Assembly: GCA_903632075.3 (NCBI GenBank)
Contig: CAHIKZ030005440.1
Location: 1 to 64,000, forward strand
DNA length: 64,000 bases
From: Acanthosepion pharaonis
Lineage: Eukaryota; Mollusca; Cephalopoda; Sepiida; Sepiidae
Direction: 5' to 3'
The first letter of the stretch is position 1. The number at the start of each line of letters is the position of its first letter. The position numbers were made by a program, and so were the translations under genes. The notes under the pieces were generated by a model. It was not told the origin of the DNA. It was given only the letters and a program-made list of their open reading frames with translations, and ran no database searches. Positions 12,701 through 22,640 of this stretch are shown piece by piece.

Positions 12701-15650
12701 AATATACAGTGATCACCCACTTTGCGTCCACCGCAATGAAATCGCAATTCGCTGAGTTGAATGCAGGCTTCCCTACGCTGCCTCAAATGAATTCTAATGA
12801 AAATAATTTCGAACAAGTTTAGATGAGGGTTTTGCCTTTCCCTAATGGCACATTAAAGAAGGGAAAGGTAAATATAAATACAGAGAAGGGAAATATACAG
12901 TGATCACCCACTTTGCGTCCACCGCATTTTTATTGGAAATCGCAATTCGCTGAGTTGAATGCAGTGCTTCCTACGCTGCCTCAATGAATTCTAATGAAAA
13001 ATAATTTCGAACAAGTTTTAGATGAGGGTTTTGCCTTTCCCTAATGGCACATTAAAAAAGGGAAAGGTAAATATAAAGCACGAGAGAGAAGGAAATATAC
13101 AGTGATCACCCACTTTGCGTCCACCGCATTTTTATTGGAAATCGCAATTCGCTGAGTTGAATGCAGTGCTTCCTACGCTGCCTCAATGAATTCTAATGAA
13201 AAATAATTTCGAACAAGTTTTAGATGAGGGTTTTGCCTTTCCCTAATGGCACATTAAAGAAGGGAAGGTAAATATAAAGCAAAGAGAGAAGGGAAATATA
13301 CAGTGATCACCCACTTTGCGTCCACCGCATTTTTAGTGGAAATCGCAATTCGCTGAGTTGAATGCAGTGCTTCCTACGCTGCCTCAATGAATTCTAATGA
13401 AAAATAATTTCGAAACAAGTTTTAGATGAGGGTTTTGCCTTTCCCTAATGGCACATTAAAGAAGGGAAAGGTAAATATAAAGCACAGAGAGAAGGGAAAT
13501 ATACAGTGATCACCCACTTTGCGTCCACCGCATTTTTATTGGAAATCGCAATTGCTGAGTTGAATGCAGTGCTTCCTACGCTGCCTCAATGAATTCTAAT
13601 GAAAAATAATTTCGAACAAGTTTTAGATGAGGGTTTTGCCTTTTCCCTAATGGCACATTAAAGAAGGGAAAGGTAAATATAAAGCACAGAGAGAAGGGAA
13701 ATATACAGTGATCACCCACTTTGCGTCCACCGCATTTTTATTGGAAATCGCAATTCGCTGAGTTGAATGCAGTGCTTCCTACGCTGCCTCAATGAATTCT
13801 AATGAAAAATAATTTCGAACAAGTTTTAGATGAGGGTTTTGCCTTTCCCTAATGGCACATTAAAGAAGGGAAAGGTAAATATAAAGCACAGAGAGAAGGG
13901 AAATATACAGTGATCACCCACTTTGCGTCCACCGCATTTTTTAGTGGAAATCGCAATTCGCTGAGTTGAATGCAGTGCTTCCTACGCTGCCTCAATGAAT
14001 TCTAACAAAAATAATTTCGAACAAGTTTTAGATGGGGTTTTGCCTTTCCCTAATGGCACATTAAAGAAGGAAAGGTAAATTAAAGCACAGAGAGAAGGGA
14101 AATATACAGTGATCACCCACTTTGCGTCCACCGCATTTTTTAGTGGAAATCGGAAGTTGAATGCAGTGCTTCCTACGCTGCAATGAATTCTAATGAAAAA
14201 TAATTTCGAACAAGTTTTAGATGAGGGTTTTGCCTTTCCCTAATGGCACATTAAAGAAGGGAAAGGTAAATATAAAGCACAGAGAAGGGAAGTGATCACC
14301 CACAGCGTCCACCCATTTGCGTCCACCGCATTTTATTGGAAATCGCAATTCGCTGAGTTGAATGCAGTGCTTTACGCTGCCTCAATGAATTCTAATGAAA
14401 AATAATTTCGAACAAGTTTTAGATGAGGGTTTTGCCTTTCCCTAATGGCACATTAAAGAAGGAAAGGTAAATATAAAGCACAGAGAGAAGGGAAATATAC
14501 AGTGATCACCCACTTTGCGTCCACCGCATTTTTATTGGAAATCGCAATTCGCTGAGTTGAATGCAGTGCTTCCTACGCTGCCTCAATGAATTCTAATGAA
14601 AAATAATTTCGAACAAGTTTTAGATGAGGGTTTTGCCTTTCCCTAATGGCACATTAAAGAAGGAAAAGGTAAATATAAAGCACCGAGAGAAGGGAAATAT
14701 ACAGTGATCACCCACTTTGCGTCCACCGCATTTTTATTGAAATCGCAATTCGCTTGAGTTGAATGCAGTGCTTCCTACGCTGCCTCAATGAATTCTAATG
14801 AAAAATAATTTCGAACAAGTTTTAGATGAGGGTTTTGCCTTCCCTAATGGCACATTAAAGAAGGAAAGGTAAATATAAAGCACCGAGAAGAAGGAAATAT
14901 ACAGTGATCACCCACTTTTGCGTCCACCGCATTTTTATTGGAAATCGCAATTCGCTGAGTTGAATGCAGTGCTTCCTACGCTGCCTCAATGAATTCTAAT
15001 GAAAATAATTTCGAACAAGTTTTAGATGATGGTTTGCCTTTCTTTCCTAATGGCACATTAAAGAAGGAAAGGTAAATATAAAGCACCAGAGAAGGAAATA
15101 TACAGTGATCACCCACTTTGCGTCCACCATTTTATTGGAAATCGCAATTCGCTGAGTTGAATGCAGTGCTTCCTACGCTGCCTCAATGAATTCTAATGAA
15201 AAATAATTTCGAACAAGTTTTAGATGAGGGTTTTGCCTTTCTCTAATGCCACATTAAAGAAGGAAAGGTAAATATAAAGCACCAGAGAGAAGGGAAATAT
15301 ACAGTGATCACCACTTTGCGTCCACCGCATTTTTATTGGAAATCGCAATTCGCTGAGTTGAATGAAGTCCTTCCTACGCTGCCTCAATGAATTCTAATGA
15401 AAAATAATTTCGAACAAGTTTTAGATGAGGGTTTTGCCTTTCCTAATGGCACATTAAAGAAGGAAAGGTAAATATAAAGCACAGAGAGAAGGAAATATAC
15501 AGTGATCACCCACTTTTGCGTCCACCGCATTTTTTATTGGAAATCGCAATTCGCTGAGTTGAATGCAGTGCTTCCTACGCTGCCTCAATGAATTCTAATG
15601 AAAAATAATTTCGAACAAGTTTTAGATGAGGGTTTTGCCTTTCCCTAATG
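12701..15650. repeat. Regular satellite run, about 15 monomers
   Basis: Consecutive near-consensus copies with few substitutions. Contains a small duplication at 14281-14330. The regular series breaks at 15651. Confidence 0.95.
14281..14330. repeat. Short duplication of the gcgtccacc word
   Basis: After agtgatcacccac the word gcgtccaccc is followed by atttgcgtccaccgc, so the gcgtccacc stretch is present twice. The preceding gaaatatac word is missing from the same copy. Confidence 0.75.
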
Positions 15651-15865
15651 GCATTATTAAAGGAAAGGGAAAGAGAGAGAAGGGAAAATACATGATCAAC
15701 TTTGCGTCCACCGATTTTTTAGTGGAAAGGGAAAGTTGAATGTGATGCTTCCTACTTTGCCTCAATGAATTCTAATGAAAATAATTTCGAACAAGTTTTA
15801 GATGAGGGTTTTGCCTTTCCTAATGGCACATTAAAGAAGGAAAGTAAATATTGAATGAGGAAATA
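15651..15865. repeat. Disrupted patch
   Basis: The hairpin loop is altered (ggcattattaaagg), taaatataaagc is missing, and tacagtgatcaccc is reduced to tacatgatcaac. A foreign-order ggaaagggaaagttgaatg follows. The next copy has taaatattgaatgagg in place of taaatataaagcaccgag. Confidence 0.78.
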
Positions 15866-16849
15866 TACAGTGATCACCCACTTTGCGTCCACCGCATTTT
15901 TTATTGGAAATCGCAATTCTGAGTTGAATGCAGTGCTTCCCTCTGCCTCAATGAATTCTAATGAAAAATAATTTCGAACAAGTTTTAGATGAGGTTTTGC
16001 CTTTCCATAATGGCACATTAAATAAGGGAAAGGTAAATATAAAGCACCGAGAGAAGGGAAATATACAGTGATCACCCACTTTGCGTCCACCGCATTATGT
16101 GGAAATCGCAATTCGCTGAGTTGAATGCAGTGCTTCCTACGCTGCCTCAATGAATTCTAATGAAAAATAATTTCGAACAAGTTTTAGATGAGGGTTTTGC
16201 CTTTCCCTAATGGCACATTAAAGAAGGGAAAGGTAAATATAAAGCACCGAGAGAAGGGAAATATACAGTGATCACCCACTTTGCGTCCACCGCATTTTTT
16301 ATTGGAAATCGCAATTCGCTGAGTTGAATGCAGTGCTTCCTACGCTGCCTCAATGAATTCTAATGAAAAAATAATTTCGAACAAGTTTTAGATGAGGGTT
16401 TTGCCTTTCCCTAATGGCACATTAAAGAAGGGAAAGGTAAATATAAAGCACAGAGAGAAGGGAAATATACAGTGATCACCCACTTTGCGTCCACCGCATT
16501 TTTATTGGAAATCGCAATTCGCTGAGTTGAATGCAGTGCTTCCTACGCTGCCTCAATGAATTCTAATGAAAAATAATTTCGAACAAGTTTTAGATGAGGG
16601 TTTTGCCTTTCCCTAATGGCACATTAAAGAAGGAAAGGTAAATATAAAGCACAGAGAGAAGGGAAATATACAGTGATCACCCTTTCCGTCCACCGCATTT
16701 TTTTTATTGGAAATCGCAATTCGCTGAGTTGAATGCAGTGCTTCCTACGCTGCCTCAATGAATTCTAATGAAAAAATAATTTCGAACAAGTTTTAGATGA
16801 GGGTTTTGCCTTTCCCTAATGGCACATTAAAGAAGGAAAGGTAAATATA
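15866..16849. repeat. Regular satellite run, about 5 monomers
   Basis: Near-consensus copies; 16140-16680 is almost error-free. No other content. Confidence 0.94.
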
Positions 16850-17020
16850 AAGAAGGGGAATAAACAGTGATCACCCACTTTGCGTCCACCGCATTTTTAT
16901 TGAACCGAGAGAAGGAAATATACAGTGATCACCCACTTTGCGTTTTCCACCGCATTTTTATTGGAAATCGCAATTCACCACTTTGAGTTGAATTTGCAGT
17001 CCTCGCAATTTGAGCTGCCT
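16850..17020. repeat. 58-bp partial tandem duplication within a monomer
   Basis: The stretch from cagtgatc through the T run to attg occurs at 16865-16902 and again from 16923, an offset of 58 bp, with ccgagagaaggaaatata between. The second copy has an extra ttt inside gcgtccacc. The following 16975-17015 is scrambled (caattcaccactttgag). Confidence 0.8.
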
Positions 17021-17324
17021 CAATGAATTCTAATGAAAAAATAATTTCGAACAAGTTTTAGATGAGGGTTTTGCCTTTCCCTAATGGCACATTAAAGAAG
17101 GAAAGGTAAATATAAAGCTCCGAGAGAAGGGAAATATACAGTGATCACCCACTTTGCGTCCACCGCATTTTTATTGGAAATCGCAATTCGCTGAGTTGAA
17201 TGCAGTGCTTCCTACGCTGCCTCAATGAATTCTAATGAAAAATAATTTCGAACAAGTTTTAGATGAGGTTTTTTGCCTTTCCCTAATGGCACATTAAAGA
17301 AGGAAGGTAAATATAAAGCACCGA

Positions 17325-17575
17325 GAGAAGGGAAAGCACCTGATCATTTTTTTGCGTCCACCGCAGAAGGAAATATGAGTTGATCTCCCGCTGCCTCAAT
17401 GAATTCTAATGAAAAATAATTTCGAACAAGTTTTTTTGAGTTTTTGCATTTCTAATGGCGCATTGGAAAGGTAAATATAAGTTGAAGAGAAGGGCAGTGA
17501 TCACCACTTTGCGTCCACCGCATTTTCATTGGAAATCGCAATTCTAATGAAAATAATTTCGCCTCAATGAATTTT
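17325..17575. repeat. Large disrupted patch (about 250 bp)
   Basis: Word order breaks after gagagaagggaaa: gcacctgatc, gtccaccgcagaagg and atatgagttgatctccc follow each other, then a shortened copy with ttcgaacaag running into a T tract. Near 17545-17575 gaattctaatg and aatttcg words are repeated in quick succession before regular sequence returns. Confidence 0.8.
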
Positions 17576-18453
17576 GAAAAATAATTTCGAACAAGTTTTA
17601 GATGAGGTTTTTGCCTTTCCCTAATGGCACATTAAAGAAGGAAAGGTAAATATAAAGCACAGAGAGAAGGGAAATATACAGTGATCACCCACTTTGCGTC
17701 CACCGCATTTTTAGAATTGGAAATCGCAATTCCGCTGAGTTGAATGCAGTGCTTCCTACGCTGCCTCAATGAATTCTAATGAAAAATAATTTCGAACAAG
17801 TTTTAGATGAGGATTTTGCCTTTCCCTAATGGCACATTAAAGAAAGGAAAGGTAAATATAAAATACGAGAGAAGGAAATATACAGTGATCACCCACTTTG
17901 CGTCCACCGCATTTTTATTGGAAATCGCAATTCGCTGAGTTGAATGCATTGCTTCCTACGCTGCCTCAATGAATTCTAATGAAAAATAATTTCGAACAAG
18001 TTTTAGATGAGGGTTTTGCCTTTCCCTAATGGCACATTAAAGAAGGGAAAGGTAAATATAAAGCACCGAGAGAAGGGAAATATACAGTGATCACCCACTT
18101 TGCGTCCACCGCATTTTTTATTGGAAATCGCAATTCCTTTGAGTTGAATGCAGTGCTTCCTACGCTGCCTCAATGAATTCTAATGAAAAATAATTTCGAA
18201 CAGTTTTTAAGATGAGGGTTTTGCCTTTCCTAATGGCACATTAAAGAAGGAAAGGTAAATATAAAGCACCGAGAGAAGGGAAATATACAGTGATCACCCA
18301 CTTTGCGTCCACCGCATTTTTATTGGAAATCGCAATTCGCTGAGTTGAATGCAGTGCTTCCTACGCTGCCTCAATGAATTCTAATGAAAAATAATTTCGA
18401 ACAAGTTTTAGATGAGGGTTTTGCCTTTCCCTAATGGCACATTAAAGAATGGA
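17576..18453. repeat. Regular satellite run, about 4 monomers
   Basis: Near-consensus copies between two large disrupted patches. One copy has gaattgg in place of attgg near 17713. Confidence 0.93.
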
Positions 18454-18795
18454 AAGGTAAAATAAAGCACCGAAAAGGAAATATACAGTGAGAGAGAGGA
18501 AATATTACAGTGATCACCTGCTGAGTTTACAGTGTCCACCTGCCTCAATTTTTAATGAAATCGCAATTCGAACTGTTTTAGATGAGGGTTTTCCTTTTCC
18601 CTCTAATGCCTCAATATAAAGCACAGAGAAGGGAAATATACAGTGATCACCACTTTGCGTCCACCGCATTTTTAATTTCGCAACAAGTTTTGAATGCAGG
18701 GCTTTACCTTTCCTCAATGGCACATGAAAATAAGGAACAAAGATGCAAAATAAAAACATTAAAAGAAAGCCAAGGAAAATATAATACAGTGAAAT
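18454..18795. repeat. Large disrupted patch (about 340 bp)
   Basis: Contains cagtgagagagaggaaat, then ctgctgagtttacagtgtccacctgcc, and later aggaacaaagatgcaaaa, one of the least satellite-like stretches in the window. Most 6-12-nt words still match the monomer. Two opposing reading frames of just over 90 codons cross it; both are made of satellite words and are not credible genes. Confidence 0.78.
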
Positions 18796-19345
18796 ATACA
18801 GTGATCCCACTTTGCGTCCACCGCATTTTTATTGGAAATCGCAATTCGCTGAGTTGAATGCAGTGCTTCCTACGCTGCCTCAATGAATTCTAATGAAAAA
18901 TAATTTCGAACAAGTTTTAGATGGGTTTTGCCTTTTCCTAATGGCACATTAAAGAAAGGAAAGGTAAATATAAAGCACCGAGAGAAGGGGAAATATACAG
19001 TGATCTCCCACTTTGCGTCCACCGCATTTTTATTGAAAATCGCAATTCGCTGAGTTGAATGCAGTGCTTCCTACGCTGCCTCAATGAATTCTAATGAAAA
19101 ATAATTTCGAACAAGTTTTAGATGAGGGATTTGCCTTTCCCTAATGGCACATTAAAGAAGGGAAAGGTAAATATAAAGCACAGAGAGAAGGGAAATATAC
19201 AGTGATCACCCACTTTATGTCCACTGCATTTTTATTGGAAATCGCAATTATCTGAGTTGAATGCAGTGCTTCCTACGCTGCCTCAATGAATTCTAATGAA
19301 AAATAATTTCGAACAAGTTTTAGATGAGGGGTTTTGCCTTTCCCT

Positions 19346-19545
19346 AACATTGGCACAGAGAGAAGGGAAAAGAAGTGATCCCCACTTTAAATATAAACTG
19401 ACTGAGCAGAAGGTGAAAATACAGTGATCACCCACTTTGCGTCCACCGCATTTTTTGGCACATTAAATTGGAAAATCGCAATTCCACTTGAGTTAATGAA
19501 AAGACAACAGTTGAATTCCTACGCTGCCTCAATGAAATTCTAATG
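19346..19545. repeat. Disrupted patch
   Basis: The hairpin loop ends as ccctaacattggcacag and the copy jumps to gagagaagggaaaagaagtgatc. After a partial copy, tttggcacattaaattgg inserts a hairpin-loop word between the T run and ttgg. The copy ends with agacaacagttgaattcc. Confidence 0.78.
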
Positions 19546-19770
19546 AAATATAATTTCGAACAAGTTTTAGATGAGGGTTTTGCCTTTCCCTAATGGCACA
19601 TTAAAGAAGGGAAAGGTAAATATAAAGCTCAGAGAGAATGGAAATATACAGTGATCACCCACTTTGCGTCCACTGCATTTTTTATTGGAAATCGCAATTC
19701 GCTGAGTTGAATGCAGTGCTTCCTACGCTGCCTCAATGAATTCTAATGAAAATAATTTCGAACCAGTTTT

Positions 19771-19925
19771 AGATGAAGTTTTAAAGAAGAGGTTTTGCCT
19801 TCACCCCTTTAATGGCGCATTAAATCGATTCGCTGGTTGAAAAGCTGTGAAAAAAAAATTTAAAGATGACCTTTTGCCTTTCCCTAATGGCACATTAAAG
19901 AAGGAAGGAAATATAAAGTGATGAT
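19771..19925. repeat. Disrupted patch with two hairpin-region fragments
   Basis: After ttttagatgaagttttaaagaagaggttttgcc comes ttcacccctttaatggcgca, then aatcgattcgctggttg and a run of nine A. A second ttttgcctttccctaatggcac follows. Two partial copies of the hairpin half are joined here. Confidence 0.75.
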
Positions 19926-20074
19926 CACCCACTTTGCGTCCACCGCATTTTATTGGAAATCGCAATTCGCTGAGTTGAATGCAGTGCTTCCTACGCTGCC
20001 TCAATGAATTCTAATGAAAATAATTTCGAACAAGTTTTAGATGAGGTTTTTGCCTTTCCCTAATGGCACATTAA

Positions 20075-20290
20075 AGAAAGTAAGGGAAAGGTAAATATAT
20101 GATCACCGAGAAGAAAGGAAATATACAGTGATCACCCAATTTTAATGTCCACCGCATTTTTAGAGGGTTGGAAATCGCAATTCGCAGTTGAGTTGAATGC
20201 AGGGAAACTTCCCTACTTTGCCTCAATTAATTCTCGCTGAGTTGAAAAATAATTTTAGAACAAGTTTTAGATGAACAAGTTTTTGCCTTT
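20075..20290. repeat. Disrupted patch
   Basis: gtaaatatatgatcaccgag joins two normally separate parts of the monomer. Further on, tttttagagggttgg, cgcagttgagttg and ttaattctcgctgagttg show short local repeats, and gatgaacaagtttttgcc re-uses the gaacaag word. Confidence 0.78.
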
Positions 20291-20789
20291 CTCTAATGGC
20301 ACATTAAAGAAGGGAAAGGTAAATATAAAGCACAGAGAGAAGGGAAATATACAGTGATCACCCACTTTGCGTCCACCGCATTTTTTATTGGAAATCGCAA
20401 TTCGCTGAGTTGAATGCAGTGCTTCCTACGCTGCCTCAATGAATTCTAATGAAAAATAATTTCGAACAAAGTTTTTAGATGAGGGTTTTGCCTTTCCCTA
20501 ATGGCACATTAAAGGGAAAGGTAAATATAAAGCACAGAGAGAAGGGAAATATACAGTGATCACCCACTTTGCGTCCACCGCATTTTTTATTGGAAATCGC
20601 AATTCGCTGAGTTGAATGCAGTGCTTCCTACGCTGCCTCAATGAATTCTAATGAAAAATAATTTCGAACAATTTTTAGATGAGGGTTTTGCCTTTCCCTA
20701 ATGGCACATTAAAGAAAGGGAAAGGTAAATAAAAGCAAAGAGAGAAGGGAAATATACAGTGATCACCCACTTTTCGTCCACCGCATTTT
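20291..20789. repeat. Regular satellite run, about 2-3 monomers
   Basis: Short stretch of near-consensus copies; one lacks gaag in the right hairpin arm at about 20513. Confidence 0.9.
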
Positions 20790-21010
20790 TTATGGAAATG
20801 GAATTCGCTGAGTTGAATGCAGTGCTTCCTGATTGCCTTGAATTCTAATGAAAAATAATTCCGAGCAAGTTTTAGATGAGAGTTTTGCCTTTCCCAAATG
20901 GCACATTAAAAAGAAGGAAATAAATCTAAAGCACCGAGAGAAAAAATAGTGATTTCGTCCAACATTTTTTTGGAAATCGCAATTCGCCTGAGTTGAATGT
21001 TTACCGCTGC
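20790..21010. repeat. Degenerate monomer
   Basis: One copy with many point changes and small deletions (tatggaaatggaattcg, cttcctgattgcc, ccgagcaag, cccaaatggc, taaatctaaagc, and aatagtgatttcgtcc). Order is mostly kept, unlike the scrambled patches, so it looks more like an older diverged copy. The usual gcagtgcttcct stretch of the next unit is missing near 21000. Confidence 0.7.
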
Positions 21011-21454
21011 CTCAATGAATTCTAATGAAAAATAATTTCGAACAAGTTTTAGATGAGGTTTTGCCTTTCTTTAATGGCACATTAAAAAGGGAAGGTAAAT
21101 ATAAAGCAGGGAAATATACAGTGATCACCCACTTTGCGTCCACCATTTTTTTAGTGGAAATCGCAATGTTCGCTGAGTTGAATGCAGTGCTTCCTACGCT
21201 GCCTCAATGAATTCTAATGAAAAATAATTTCGAACAAGTTTTAGATGAGGGTTTTGCCTTTTCCTAATGGCACATTAAAGAAGGGAAAATAAATATAACG
21301 GGAAGAGAGAAGGAAATATACAGTGATCACCCACTTTGCGTCCACCGCATTTTTATTGGAAATCGCAATTCGCTGATTTGAATGCAGTGCTTCCTACGCT
21401 GCCTCAATGAATTCTAATGAAAAATAATTTCGAACAAGTTTTAGATGAGGGTTT

Positions 21455-21680
21455 TTGCCTTTTGCACATTTTCCCGAGAGAAGGGAAATAACAGTGATCA
21501 CATTAAAATTGGAAATCGCAAGGGAAACAGTGCTTCCTACGCTGCCTAAATGAAAAATAATTTCGAACAATTTTAGAGAAGGGGGGTAAATCCCTAATGG
21601 AACATTAAAAGAAGGGAAAGGTAAATAAAAAGCACAGAGAGAAGGAAATATAGTGATCACCCTTTGCGTCCATTTTTTAT
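21455..21680. repeat. Disrupted patch
   Basis: ccttttgcacattttcccgag joins the left part of one copy to the right part of another. cacattaaaattgg then skips the gcgtccaccgc stretch, and a second shortened copy has an extended G run (gaaggggggtaaatccc). Each break lies next to a short shared word. Confidence 0.77.
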
Positions 21681-22180
21681 TGGAAATCGCAATTCGCTGA
21701 GTTGAATGCAGTGCTTCCTACGCTGCCTCAATGAATGCTTAATGAAAAATAATTTCGAACAAGTTTTAGATGAGGGTTTTGCCTTTCCCTAATGGCACAT
21801 TAAAGAAGGGAAAGGTAAATATAAAGCACCGAGAGAAGGAAATATACAGTGATCACCCACTTTGCGTCCACCGCATTTTTATTGAAATCTCAATTCGCTG
21901 GAGTTGAATGCAGTGCTTCCTACGCTGCCTCAATGAATTCTAATGAAAAATAATTTCGAACAAGTTTTAGATGAGGGTTTTGCCTTTCCCTAATGGCACA
22001 TTAAAGAAGGAAAGGTAAATATAAAAACACAGAGAGATGGGAAATATACAGTGATCACCCACTTTGCGTCCACCGCATTTTTATTGAAAATCGCAATTCG
22101 CTGAGTTGAATGCAGTGCTTCCTACGCTGCCTCAATGAATTCTAATGAAAAATAATTTCGAACAAGTTTTAGATGAGGGT

Positions 22181-22222
22181 TTTGCCTTTCCCTAATGGCA
22201 CATTAAAGAAGGGAAAGGTAAA
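22181..22222. repeat. Nested inverted repeat (hairpin) present in each monomer
   Basis: CCTTTCCCT at 22185-22193 and AGGGAAAGG at 22210-22218 are perfectly complementary over 9 bp. The stem extends outward through one G.T pair and three T-A pairs (22181-22184 with 22219-22222). The 16-nt loop contains AATG-gca-CATT directly next to the left arm, so the fold can be drawn as 13+4 bp with a 5-nt AAAGA bulge on one side. Nearly every regular copy carries it, with the C3 and G3 runs of the arms often shortened by a base. Whether it extrudes as DNA or folds in a transcript cannot be told from sequence. Confidence 0.85.
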
Positions 22223-22246
22223 TATAAAGCACCGAGAGAAGGGAAA
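22208..22246. repeat. Internal direct repeat GAAGGGAAA, 30 bp apart
   Basis: GAAGGGAAA occurs at 22208-22216 and again at 22238-22246, each followed within a few bases by AATATA. This suggests that part of the monomer arose by an old internal duplication. The duplicate also gives slippage a target: in some copies, such as the one near 21085-21120, the stretch between the two repeats is shortened. Confidence 0.6.
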
Positions 22247-22313
22247 TATACAGTGATCACCCACTTTGCGTCCACCGCATTTTTATTGGAAATCGCAATT
22301 CGCTGAGTTGAAT

Positions 22314-22332
22314 GCAGTGCTTCCTACGCTGC
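22314..22332. repeat. Small inverted repeat GCAGTG / CGCTGC in each monomer
   Basis: GCAGTG at 22314-22319 and CGCTGC at 22327-22332 pair over 6 bp with one T.G wobble around the 7-nt loop cttccta. A weaker imperfect dyad, GCAATTC with GAATGC (one bulged A), lies just upstream and overlaps it by two bases. This part of the monomer is among the least variable in the window. No function is implied; short dyads of this size arise easily by chance. Confidence 0.5.
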
Positions 22333-22424
22333 CTCAATGAATTCTAATGAAAAATAATTTCGAACAAGTTTTAGATGAGGGTTTTGCCTTTCCCTAATGG
22401 CACATTAAAGAAGGAAAGGTAAAT

Positions 22425-22640
22425 ATAAATATAAAAGATCACCACAGAGCGTCCACCGCATTTTTAGTGAACCACTTTGAGTTCCAGTGCCGCATCAATG
22501 AATTGAAAAATAATTTCGAACAAGTTTTAGATGAGTTTTGCCTTTTGAATGAAAGGTAAATGCTTCCTACGCTGCCTCAATGAATTCTAATGAAAAATAG
22601 TTTTAAAACATTTTGAACAAGTTTTAGGATGAGGTTTTGC
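22425..22640. repeat. Disrupted patch
   Basis: taaatataaatataaaagatc duplicates aaatata. Then cacagagcgtccaccgc skips the tgatcaccc stretch, and gtgaaccactttgagttccagtgccgc mixes words from three places. A further partial copy contains cttttgaatgaaagg. Confidence 0.77.

Larger units (their letters stand above)
22141..22342. repeat. Reference full-length monomer (202 bp)
   Basis: This copy matches the majority base at essentially every position and serves as the coordinate reference (position 1 is the t of tctaatga). It has 80 G+C of 202 and seven CpGs. Landmarks: TTCGAA at monomer 17-22, T4 at 27-30, hairpin arms at 45-53 and 70-78, TATAAAG at 83-89, the C/A variable site at 93, TGATCA at 114-119, T5 at 140-144, the T/G variable site at 146, GCAGTG at 174-179 and CGCTGC at 187-192, and GAATTC spanning the junction to the next copy. 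Monomer length mod 3 is 1, so any reading frame shifts from copy to copy. Confidence 0.95.
21681..22424. repeat. Regular satellite run containing the reference copy
   Basis: Four near-consensus copies, two of them exactly 202 bp apart. One has gaatgctta in place of gaattcta near 21733, which removes the EcoRI site. Confidence 0.95.

Noticed and set aside
15752..16150. Minus-strand reading frame of 132 codons, the longest in the window
   Set aside because: It spans two satellite copies and stays open only because small indels offset the +1 frame shift per monomer. The encoded words recur in dozens of other short minus-strand frames, and it has no recognisable domain.
18730..18775. Foreign insertion or transposon fragment in a less satellite-like stretch
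   Set aside because: Most short words still match the monomer. No terminal repeats, target-site duplication or coding remnant is visible.
18514..18857. Overlapping reading frames of 98 and 91 codons on opposite strands
   Set aside because: Both arise in a disrupted patch where stop codons were lost by chance; their content is satellite-derived.
22155..22166. Pol III B-box or tRNA-derived element at tttcgaac
   Set aside because: Only the TTCGA core matches. The flanking GG and CC, a suitable A box and any cloverleaf are missing.
22155..22171. CENP-B box-like TTCG word
   Set aside because: Only TTCG matches; the required CGGG half of the box is absent (TTTA is found there).
22221..22230. TATA box (aatataaag) as a promoter
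   Set aside because: It occurs in every copy with no gene downstream. AT-rich words are expected at 60% A+T, so there is no support for a promoter.
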